A stretch of 64,000 nt of DNA from Scleropages formosus. Its lineage: Eukaryota > Chordata > Actinopteri > Osteoglossiformes > Osteoglossidae. Shown here one piece after another: positions 37,126 to 46,640 of the stretch; the stretch's first letter is position 1; the number at the start of each line of letters is the position of its first letter. The stretch spans positions 2,991,595 to 3,055,594 of the forward strand of contig NC_041808.1 in NCBI RefSeq assembly GCF_900964775.1, written 5' to 3'. The notes under the pieces were generated by a model. That model saw only the letters and a list, made by a program, of their open reading frames with translations, was not told where the DNA came from and did no database searches. Position numbers and translations under genes: made by a program.

Positions 37126-40100
37126 TCAGAGGCTCACGAAGGAGAAGGCGGAGACCTGCTGTCTGCCAGGCCTGGAGCTGTCAGTCTCTGCGCCCCCCCT
37201 GGTTGCCACTGGGGGACGCGCAGGCTTGCCCCTCGTCACCAAGTCCATACCACTGAAGAGGGAGAGCTTCCCCCCCGGGGGGTCTGGTGCTGGTCCTGCC
37301 TCTGGCTGAGGCTCCATCCGTCTGTCAGGCTGTTGTGACCCCCGACAGGGGTCTGCGATGGCTCTTCTCCCACCTTCGCCGCCCACATCCCCACCATCCT
37401 GCCCCCGCGTCGAGGTGGAGGCGGGGCCGAGGGTCAGCGAGAGCTGCGGGTCTGAGCGCGGTGCCCCCTTCTCGTTACCGGATCCTTCCGTTGGTGCCAC
37501 AGGCAGCAGAAAGGCTGCGGGGAGCGTGGGGAGTGAGTCCCGAGCTGAAGGACCAGGCGCCGTGTGACAGGAGGGCGGTTGCCGTTTGGCCCCGCCCATC
37601 AGAGCCTCAAACTGCCGGAGGATCTGAAATGACAGGTAGGCCAAAGGTCAGGAACGGTGTCATTTCCGCAACATTCGTCACGTTGAATTAGTTAATTTCT
37701 GTAAATTTTCTGACTGACGGCGACTGTTCTCGGCAAACGTCACGTTTGCTTAAATAATCCGATGGAGAAACGTCACCGGAACACCCCCAGCTCCCCACTT
37801 AAGTTCATCACAGGTGCGTTTACATCCCGGGAAACTCATCCGTTTGCGGCGCTCGAGCTCCAGCGCCGGTTGCGAACGTGACTCTGCTGACGGCGATGAC
37901 CGCGAGGCCGTTGAGCGAAATGGCGCTTGTGGAAAAATCACGATCGTACTTCACGTTCAGACAACAGCATCCAACATAATGTGACACACGAAACAAGTAA
38001 CTGTGGTTTTAAAAAGCAGCGGCCCCTGTAATACCACACGTGGTCAAAACGAGCGGTCGCTCTCGAGCGGAGCCCTTAACGGACTGGCCTCGTATCCCTG
38101 GCCAAACTCACCTTTGTGGCCTTGTCGGCCACGGGACCCGGCGTCCCCTCGCTCAGCTGAGCCAGGCGCTTGTGGGTACTGGCATAGATCTGGTCCAGAG
38201 ACAGCAGGTCCGAGGACATCAGGGATGCTATTGCACAGAGCGCCCTCTAGTGATCGGAGGACAAAGAGCATGTCACACATGGTAGTGCAGCTACTCGGAT
38301 TCATAATAATTGAATAATAATAATAATTATTATTATTATTCAGTTTGCTCATGAGAAAATGAACTCTGTAGGGCTACAGCACAGCAGCTCTGTTTACAGC
38401 CACAGGGAAGGAGAAGAAACGCACCATCTGCACCGTATGTGTGGGCTCATGTAGTTTACCACACAGCAGCTCCACCACCACCTCGCAGTTCAGTATGGCA
38501 CACCTGGAGGAGAGAACAAGTGCACGATGGGAAAATGGCATCGGGAGCACAGCGGCCGAGCTCATCTACGCCGATGGACGGCAGAACGGGACCGACTCTT
38601 TGAGGAAGCGCTGCGTCTCCTCCCTGCTCAGGAAGACTCTGGAGCCCTCGGTGAGGCTGCCGACGACCGCCACCTCCTGACCGCAGTCCCCCGGGTGCAC
38701 GGCCTCCACCCTGCGGACAAGCAGCGAGGTCAGAGGTTGTCCGCACCCGAGCCGCAGCGGGGCACCCAGCGGGGCTGTGCCGCGCCCCCTCACCGCTCCG
38801 ACAGGTCGCCGCTCTCCCGGCTGCCCGTCCCGGACCTGCTGCTGCCGGCGACCGACGCCCGGCTGATGTCGCCGTTCTCCTGGGAGGAGTCGCGGGAGCT
38901 GTGGCCGCTGTCGCTGTCCTCCCAGCCGCCGCCCGCCACGCCTGGGCACCTGTGAGCTGCTGCGGGCGGGTCGGGACGAGATCAGGACGGCACCCGGCTC
39001 ACCGTTCTCAGTGACACGCAAGAGCTTTCCACCGCAGTCATACCGCAATCATACCACTGAAACACCTGTTCATAACACTAATGCACCTGTTCTGCACCTG
39101 AGCCAATCAGACAAGGCATCCCCAAAGGCTCCTCCCCCTGCTCACCTTTCAGCCCGTGGGACGGCAGGCTGTAGGAGCAGGCCGGCACCGCCACTTCGAC
39201 CGCCACCGAGGGCGCCGTCACCGCCCGGTACCGGTTGTCATGGAGACGTATGCCCGGGTGCTCCGTCGGGGGCAGCACGGCGCTCGCCACCACCTCGGCG
39301 GCCTTCTGGATCCGGTGCAGAATTCCTCCACCTATGAGAAAACGGGAAGTGATGGATTGATCCCAAAGTCTCATGACACCAGCACGCAAATGTGGCACTT
39401 CTCTTTAGACAGACACATCAGATCAGAGGGTGCAGGAGCACGAAGTGAAACAGAAGCAGAACTAAGGCGGGGTCCCTCGCACCCGCGCACCTGAGGCCTG
39501 CTTCCCGGGGCTGTAGCCGAAGCCCTGCATCCCGGAGCGGGCGGCCGACCCGGAGCCCATGCCTGGGAGGTGGAGGAGAACGAACAGTGTGAGCGTCACA
39601 CGTCACACGTCACGCCACGCACTCCTCCTCCTGGGGTTAGGGCGTCACATCAAGGGGTATCGTCATGTCAGGTGACCGGCAGCCAATCATGCGAGAGGGA
39701 GAGAGAGAGAGATGCTTGCTCACCCACGGTGGGCACAGCGACCTCACATGGGGACAGCGGTGGCAGTGGCGACATGGTATCTGTGAACAGCTGACTGGCC
39801 AGTTCCTGGGGGGATAGAGGACACGCTGAGGTGCGCGTGCGTGTGTTCCTACACACACAATGACACAGATCCACATGACGAACATAAACAACACAAACAC
39901 GCACCACACAGGAAGCTGAGCTAGTCATCTGAAACATACACGCACACACAAACACAGACTGACCTGGGCAGCCGCTCGCACCCTCTGGTGCAACGCGGTG
40001 CCATGGACAGGGTCCGGGGGGCCGCTGAAGACTGCGGGAAGCAAGACAGGAAAAGTGGGAATCGAACCCGTGGTAACGCTGGATTTGCGATATTTTAATT

Positions 40101-42139
40101 ACAATATTCTGACATTTTATTTCACTGACGTTCCCACATTTTGCCGGTTCATACAGCCGGACATTACACCGCTCAAGGGCTTTGCTCATGGGAGCCTCCT
40201 ACAGGGACTTGAACCAGCAACCTCGTCCTTCCAGCCAGTGCCTTTAACCGCTATACATGCGGCCGCTCCCCCCGCCGCCCACCCCCACCTGTCACTTCCT
40301 GGATGAAGGTGGCGTTTCGCCGCAGCTCCGTGACGAAGGGAGGCGAGCCGACGCCGCACAGGTGCTGCAGGAGCTTGAGCGCCTGAAACGACGGAGGAGC
40401 GGCTGCAGGGGGCGCACGGCAGGGACGCTTTCCCAGAAGACCCCCCACCCCAGGATCGCACCCGCGGCCGGGAGCCTCGCTCACCTTCAGCTTGACGTGG
40501 CACGAGTCCGACTGCAGCCGCTCCAGCAGGTACTCCAGCAGACACTGGCAGCAGCCCGCTGACTCATGGGAGATCTCTGTCGCGTCGCTCAGGGCCATGA
40601 GTCACCGCTGGGGTCGCAAGAAAGCCGAGCGGCGCCCCCTGGAGGTGCGCCCCTGCACTGTCGCGTCGTAGAACGAAGAGCGCGACCCCTGTTTACACCC
40701 AGTTTACCGTAGTACGTTGTAAGTAATGATGTATACGCGCAACAGTTCTGGTGTCTGGGAAGCGAAGTTTGTTCGGAACTCATTTTGTTCGCAACTCCAA
40801 AGTCGCCTCCAGCCCTTAAGTCAGGATCAATAAAAGGTGAATAACGCAGATGTCCCTCAGTTTATTCACTGGCTATGTTCTGCAAAGTGTCTTGGAATTA
40901 ATTATAATAAAGAGAAAAACTTTTCAATGCGTTTAAATAGAATATTAACTTACATTTATTTACCAGACGCTTTTCTCCGAAGCAACTTCCCGTGAACTCT
41001 ATGGAGTGTTACCGGCCCATACACCTTATTCACCGCGGTGACTTACACTGCTAGATACACTACTTACACTGGGTCACTCATAAATACGTCAGTGGAACAC
41101 ACACACACACATATTCTCTCTGTCACTCACACACTATGGGGGAACCTGAACAGCATGTCTTTGGAGTGTGGGAGGAAACCAGAGCATCCAGCTGAAACCC
41201 ATGCAAAACAACATGCACATTCCACACAGACTGAGTGGGGATCAAACCCACATCCTCTCGCACCACCCAGGTGCTGAGACAGCAGCACTATTCGCTGTGC
41301 CACCAGGCCGCCAAAACATAAAGCAAATTCTAAACGACCGGGAATTATACAAAATATTCTCCCAGCGAACTCCTACTCGATGACGATCCACCATCCCACC
41401 CGCAACGTTCCTCATCCTGTTATTGACCACTGACATCGGTCCCACACACCTGCGCATTTTCGGGGTTTTTAAACTGAGGCGTAAAGAGAAATCATAGGAA
41501 ATGGACAAGCAAAGGAAGCGCAATGAAAAACAAATTAATAAAACTGGAGGGAGGGGCTGTTCGTATCTCGGTATATTCATAACTTTAGTGTTCATAACTC
41601 AAAAAGTACAGCGTCTACGGTGAAGGATACTTCCGATTTCCTCGAACAGGTAACCGGGGCAGGGGGTGTCGTCGTCTGACGTCGCCTTCATCAAAGTGGG
41701 CACCTGGGGGGGTCAAACAAGCACAACGATCAATCGCTATCGAATCGATGTGATCGATCGGAACACGAAAAGGAATCAAGTTAAGCAGGAGTGGCCCACT
41801 GCACTGGGCGTCAAGACAGGTCTATATCCACCTGTTGGAGCCGCAGCAACCTCTAACGAAAGATTTGTGTCGGGAAGAAGCTATTTAAACGTTGTTTTTT
41901 CCCACATGTTCATAAAAAAAGTCTCCAAGTTAAGGAGACGAGCTCCAACCAACCACTAGACTAATTAATATCAGCATGGAAGGTCATCGGACTGAATCCG
42001 TAACGGCGCCTACAGAATTCTCGTGGAGCACGAGCGTTTTTACTCAGAAAACTGCGCGCTCCGTATGAAAACTAACGCGACAAGCACTCGCTGCACCTAC
42101 TTTTTGAAGGAAAGCCAGGCGCTCCATGAGCGTCGCCAT
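37126..42139 (-). CDS. tepsin: Tepsin, AP-4 coat accessory protein (complete)
   Basis: Tepsin is an ENTH/VHS-domain protein recruited to trans-Golgi vesicles by the AP-4 adaptor. Thirteen exons (minus) join in phase into 559 aa: 42139-42101, 41703-41631, 40576-40485, 40382-40289, 40031-39964, 39805-39724, 39562-39491, 39331-39146, 38941-38794, 38710-38597, 38503-38425, 38246-38112 and 37623-37126. Residues 1-140 or so form the ENTH domain (MATLMERLAFLQK, TSDDDTPCPGYLFEEIGKIS, CQCLLEYLLERL, RRNATFIQE). A Ser/Gly linker follows, then the VHS-like part (FLSREETQRFL, RALCAIASLMSSDLL, GPVADKATKILRQFEAL). The C-terminal tail keeps both AP-4 binding motifs: LFSGMDLV for beta4 and SAFSFVSL for epsilon. 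Exon 3 and exon 9 acceptors were chosen over nearby upstream AGs because only they restore the conserved frame. It is head-to-head with NDUFAF8, as in human. Confidence 0.95.
38302..38341. repeat. AAT/ATT inverted repeat
   Basis: An AATAAT run is followed by its complement ATTATT, able to fold into an AT-only hairpin of about 15 bp. It lies in a TEPSIN intron. A similar but looser arrangement is at 56382-56420. Confidence 0.7.
40095..40262 (-). repeat. tRNA-type SINE, family 3
   Basis: This fills most of TEPSIN intron 4. The minus strand has TAAAGGCACTGGCTGGAAGG, GTTGCTGGTTCAAGTCCCTG (B box) and AAAGCCCTTGAGCGGTGTAA, ending in an AT-rich tail. Confidence 0.65.
40770..40905 (+). repeat. Dispersed repeat family R4, copy 3
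   Basis: It has TTTTGTTCGCAACTCCAAAG, a TAAGTCAGGATCAATAAAAG word and CAGATGTCCCTCAGTTTATTC. The order and spacing match the copies at 10325 and 13405. It lies in TEPSIN intron 2. Confidence 0.55.
40945..41315 (-). repeat. tRNA-type SINE, family 2
   Basis: This is a near-complete minus-strand copy of the element at 33255. The minus strand reads TGGTGGCACAGCGAATAGTG, GGATGTGGGTTTGATCCCCA, a GGTTTCCTCCCACACTCCAA word, CACCGCGGTGAATAAGGTGT and the tail GGAGAAAAGCGTCTGGTAAA. It lies in TEPSIN intron 2. Confidence 0.85.
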
Positions 42140-42536
42140 CACGTCGCCCGTCCGCACCGGCTGATGTTCCAAGAGTGAGGGTGGGGGGGGTGGGGGGCGT
42201 GTCAAAAAGTTAGCCAACCAGAGGAGAGGACGTTCAGAATCCTTCGAGATTACTGGCTGTCAGAGTACGTCAGCATTTAGAGCAGCCTATGAAAAAGCAG
42301 AAAAGTAGTTCCGGTTGCTTTACGGACGTGGTCCTCAGCCAATGAAAGATGCATTTTTGTTTTTTGGAGGCGGGTTTGCTTTTTAGGAACCATCATGGCG
42401 GCGCCCATGAGAGAGGAAGGAGGATGAAGAAACCGCTTGATCAGAATCATGTCAAGAGGGCGTTTATCAGAGTATTAACATTCGACGGGACTTTTATCTC
42501 AGTTAAAGTTACTCGCTTCGCTAGTTCTTTGTGAAG
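42140..42536. promoter_or_regulatory. Bidirectional TEPSIN/NDUFAF8 promoter
   Basis: There are 397 bp between the two start codons. It holds a G run with GGGTGG boxes (42178-42200), a CCAAT-type GCCAATGAAAG (42338), an ETS-type TTCCGG (42309) and a CATCATGGCGGCGCC, a YY1-like site near 42391. There is no TATA box. This is a typical housekeeping divergent promoter. Confidence 0.65.
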
Positions 42537-43747
42537 ATGTCAGGGACAAACGCGTGGACTCGAAGCCGGGAACGGATGAGGCGCTTTCCAGAGCTGCTGG
42601 CGGCCTGCGCCGGAGAGGTACAGGAGAGTACTCACAGTTCCTTCATGTTTATTTCATTAATATTTAGTATTTGCACCACTTGTTGCCCGCGTTTCTAACC
42701 CGTTTCTTAGCTGTGTGTGCCACCTGCGCGCTCCTTCGGTACGTAATAGCATTTACCCGTTTGTTTACCTGTAGCCTACAGTCAGGTCCTGTGTTTACAA
42801 CAACTCTCAGCATCTCGTGTTTATAACCTGTTATTTACCTCTTTTTACTGACTCTCAGTACTGCTTGCTTAGTATATAATTAATATTATGATTTATTAAT
42901 AACTACTATTATTACTACTATTCAATGGTTGCTTAGCTCACCCTAATAAAAGGTGAATTACAATATTTTTTTAATGCTGACTGTTTCTGCTCCTTCATTT
43001 CACAGCGAAGGACTCGAGGGCACTTTAAACAGGAAGCGGGACTGGAACCTGCAACCTGCGGGGTTTGCGCGCTCACCGGAAGCGCGTCCAGCAGGCAGAA
43101 TTGATTGCTGTGTTGATTTATCGCAGGCGGCAGAGTACGGGAAGTGCGTGTGCGCAACGGCGGCGGCGGGGAGCGGGAAGGAGCTGAGGAAGGACCTGTG
43201 CGCCAAAGAGTTTGAGGCGCTCAAGGCCTGTTTCCGCTCTGCGGTGAGGCTCCGGAACCTCGGGGGTCGGGGGCCGTAGGCGTCGACCCCTTCGTACCGC
43301 TGCACCCTGCACTCGGCCCACGCCTTAGTCCGGGTGACTTTAGCGTTGGGTCTGCACCAGGCTAAAGAGCTCGGAAAGGTCACGGGGTCGTCGGTACGTG
43401 GAATTGGAGCTGAGCCCATAAGCAACGTGGTAACCTGAACACGGGTCGACCGCTGCAGCGACCCACTGTGCGCGGCACGCTTTCTTGGCGTAACGGATCG
43501 GATAAACCTTTATGCAGCTACCCGTGTGAGGAACATTGGTTCATACGGTGGAAAGAACCCACTTGATCACGTGTCTGCATATAAGTGTCTTTCTGCCAAT
43601 GTAATAAACACATTGTATTTTCTATGAGATGTACGTCGCTTTGGAGAAAAGCATCTGCTAAATGAATACACGTGATGCGTTTCTGGACCACAAACGTGGG
43701 ACTCCCTCCTCTCTCCCCCCCTGCAGGCGAAGAAGACGGTGACGTAG
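42537..43747 (+). CDS. ndufaf8: NDUFAF8, complex I assembly factor (complete)
   Basis: NDUFAF8 is a small mitochondrial intermembrane-type protein that stabilises NDUFAF5 during complex I assembly. Three exons, 42537-42617, 43127-43243 and 43727-43747, give 72 aa (human 74). The sequence MSGTNAWTRSRERMRRFPEL, LAACAGEAAEYGKCV, LRKDLCAKEFEALKACFRSA and AKKTVT matches human throughout. Two CX9C motifs are intact: C-AGEAAEYGK-C, split by the first intron, and C-AKEFEALKA-C. The first ATG fits the human start. The last coding exon supplies only six residues and the stop. A SINE head fragment lies in intron 1 near 43020-43080, and a SINE tail (CTTTGGAGAAAAGCATCTGC) in intron 2 near 43630. Confidence 0.95.
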
Positions 43748-44006
43748 TTCTCCATTTCAGCCAAAGTCCATTTGGGTGGAAGAGTTACTCTGATTCTCCC
43801 CCCCCAACCCCACATGACAGGACAGCCTGGACTTTTGACAGAAGGCACTTCCTTTGTTTCCAGAGCTGACAGGAAGCGCCGCGAGCGGAGATCCGGGGCG
43901 CGTGAAGGATCGGCACCAGCATTGCTGCCCAAAGGTGGACGAATTGATTACGACTCATGCAGACATGATCTTCATGCACAAGTTTTACTCCTGTGTCCAG
44001 ATGTGT

Positions 44007-44012
44007 AATAAA
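44007..44012 (+). terminator. Polyadenylation signal, NDUFAF8
   Basis: AATAAA lies about 260 nt after the stop codon, 37 nt before a genomic run of over 20 A. Confidence 0.55.
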
Positions 44013-44645
44013 TCCTGCATAGTTGTTACATCTTTAGGGTGCTTTTCATAAAAAAAAAAAAAAAAAAAAAAGCTGCGTGCAATCTTGTTTCATTTACCAA
44101 GTGAAAATAACGGGTGAAGTCGTGTGTGTGTGTTGGAAACGTTCCCTGGTTTGGAAGACACCTCTTCTGTAATTCAAAGCAGAGGGCAGCTGGTTTTTTT
44201 GTGCGGACGAAGAGCAGGCGCAAGGAGGACAGGCGCAGTGACGGATGGGCTGTGGGGCTTGAAAGGGAGACATGAATCTTTGGTTAATTAACGTGCGCCG
44301 GGACCGTGCTGCGCTGCTGCCGCTCAACTGATCATGCATATAATGCACCGCACATGGTTGAGGTCGCCGTTCAGCGGCGCGTTCTCATTAGCAGCTCCCG
44401 TCTGACAACCTCGGTGCCTCGTTAGCGACATGGAAATGATGGAAAGGCTGCGAAACAGCTCAGTAACGATTTTGGACCGCGGTGCCGGTCAGGCACGTAG
44501 TTAACTGGCCCCGTTACTCTTATTTATAAAGTCCAGTTTCTCTATAAAAGCGCACGTCTCTGCCGGGTGGGATGAGTTTCTCATACAAATGGCTTGTTAG
44601 AACTACGGTGACGATGGCTTCCAAAATGCAGGACGGTTAGAAAAA

Positions 44646-44648
<3 letters not shown>

Positions 44649-44684
<36 letters not shown>
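44649..44684. repeat. (CA)n microsatellite at SINE 3' end
   Basis: A CA run directly adjoins the 3' end of the family-1 SINE at 44694. The family-1 copy at 5449 also runs into a TG/CA-rich stretch, so the tail itself probably seeds the microsatellite. Confidence 0.85.
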
Positions 44685-44686
<2 letters not shown>

Positions 44687-44693
44687 TCAGAAC

Positions 44694-44880
44694 CACTTGT
44701 CCCATACGGGGTCACGGGGAACCGGAGCCTAACCCAGCAACTCAGGGCGTAAGGCCGGAGGGGGAGGGGACACACCCAGGACGGGACGCCAGTCCATCGC
44801 AAGGCACCCCAAGCGGGACTCGAACCCCAGACCCACCGGAGAGCAGGACCCGGTCCAACCCGCTGCGCCACCGCACCCCC
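44694..44880 (-). repeat. tRNA-derived SINE, family 1, copy 3
   Basis: The minus strand starts GGGGGGTGCGGTGGCGCAGC, has GGTGGGTCTGGGGTTCGAGT (B box), GATGGACTGGCGTCCCGTCC, and ends CGTATGGGACAAGTGGTTCT. It is the best preserved of the three family-1 copies. Confidence 0.85.
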
Positions 44881-46640
44881 CAAAAAAAAAAAAATTCACT
44901 GCAGCCTTTTATTGTCCATTTCTATTGATGCTTCACAATGCGCTACACTCATGAGGTCCATAGTCAGCCATTCACAGGTTCTTACTTTTGGCTCTGTGCT
45001 GGAATGAGCTCCCCCTGTCTCTCAGAACGGCTGAGTCCCTCAGGAAAAGTGTCAAAACACATTAAGAGCCACTTCTCTTCATCCAAAGGTGCTGCTCTGT
45101 TGTACTTTTGGTTACTCAGTACATCAGTGTGGAGAAGAGCACCTGCTACATAAATATAAACCTTCAGTATTTAAAGAAATTTTTAGTACTTCTCACACTT
45201 CTGATGAACAAAATTCAGTGTGTAGTTAATCAAATAAGCAGGAGCCACAGGTATGAAAATATCTGAAAAACCACAGTGTCAACGGCATTTGTGACTTTTA
45301 TTTTTAAATTATTTTCAGTTTTGCAGCATTTAAGACACTTGAGCAAAGAGTATGGAGCTGCTCACCTATTGCTTTGTGACAGTGACGCTCCGGCGTTTGT
45401 ATTTGGTCTTTCGTGGTGAAGCAGAGGCTCATTTGGTATCAGTGAACACAGTTGCATGGTAAACCTGCTACTACTAGCAACAGACAGACCATTTACCACA
45501 CATCTTGCACAAGAACGGATATAGAACGTGACAAAAAAAAGGAAAAAAAATAAAAAGAAATTAAAAATGTCAGACAATATTACTGTATTGTATTTAAGGG
45601 GAACGTACATCCAGGTCGACAGGAGCAGGTTTCCTACCTTCTACCATGGTGTAACACCCAAACTAAAATGAGACGTTTACCATGATGTTACTACAGTTCA
45701 ACAGGCACAAAGCAGCGGAAAATCCATGGAATCTGGGTAAGAAAAGTGGAATAAGGCACACGTGGGAAGGAGAGCATTCATAATTGAACGTGGAATGTAG
45801 CATTGCAGGAGGTCTAGAGATCAACACCTCACACTCGAGAGGGTCTTGGATTGCACTGGTAGCGGGGGCCCCGTGCATTTGTGTCTCATTGGACAAGTTT
45901 AAAAAAAAAAAAAAAGTACAGTACTAAACTAGGAGCACGGAGGTATCACAGTTTTCCTACGGCTTCCACAAACATCACACACATTGCTTGTTTCCCGAAG
46001 CTTGTGGTCCTGGGCGTTAACAGCAAAAAAAAAAAGAAAAAAAAAAGAAATCGCAATCGCAAACACCCGATGAGCAGTTTGGTTGAAACCGAAACCGGTG
46101 ATGGCTGGTTTCCCACTGACCGTGACCCTTCAGACTCGACGAAACCTGAGGGTGAAGGTGGCCTTCATTAGGATAAGCCTGCGGCTCACGGCTCTGGGGG
46201 AAAGGTGAATAAGCAGGGCTTTCAAGACTCCGGTACAAAGGAGGGTCTGAACCTGGTAAACGTGCCGCTCATCAGCTGTCCATTGACAAGTCAGTTTACT
46301 CTACAGGGAGCAGGATGACCATGAAGAGTCTGAAAGAGTACCACGGTGCAGGGGGGTACAGCTCAGTGGTGTGGTATCTCCATGGTAGAGCAAAGGTGAC
46401 GTGACCATGGGGTCCTCCTCCAAGTAGAGATGTCAGTGCCACACTGACGAGGGTGCCATCATGGCTCAGTGGTCACTGGGGCTTTGATGGGTCTCTGAAA
46501 GCCACAGAGATTTGAGCTGGGGGACAGGGAGAAGGAGGAGGAACCCCCCCCCTTCTGGGGCTCTTGGGTGGGGGTGCAACCGATGGAAGTTCCGGAACAT
46601 GAGAAGTTGCTGAGGAGGGGGAGACACACTCCTCTGTGGA

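Larger units (their letters stand above)
44071..46640. other. SLC38A10 3' UTR and spacer
   Basis: No coding exon is seen. The region contains several A runs (44881, 45899, 46025) and the SINE at 44694. A minus-strand AATAAA at 45297-45302 could end a 1.3-kb SLC38A10 3' UTR. A SINE tail-like piece (GTGTGGAGAAGAGCACCTGC) lies near 45130. Confidence 0.4.
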
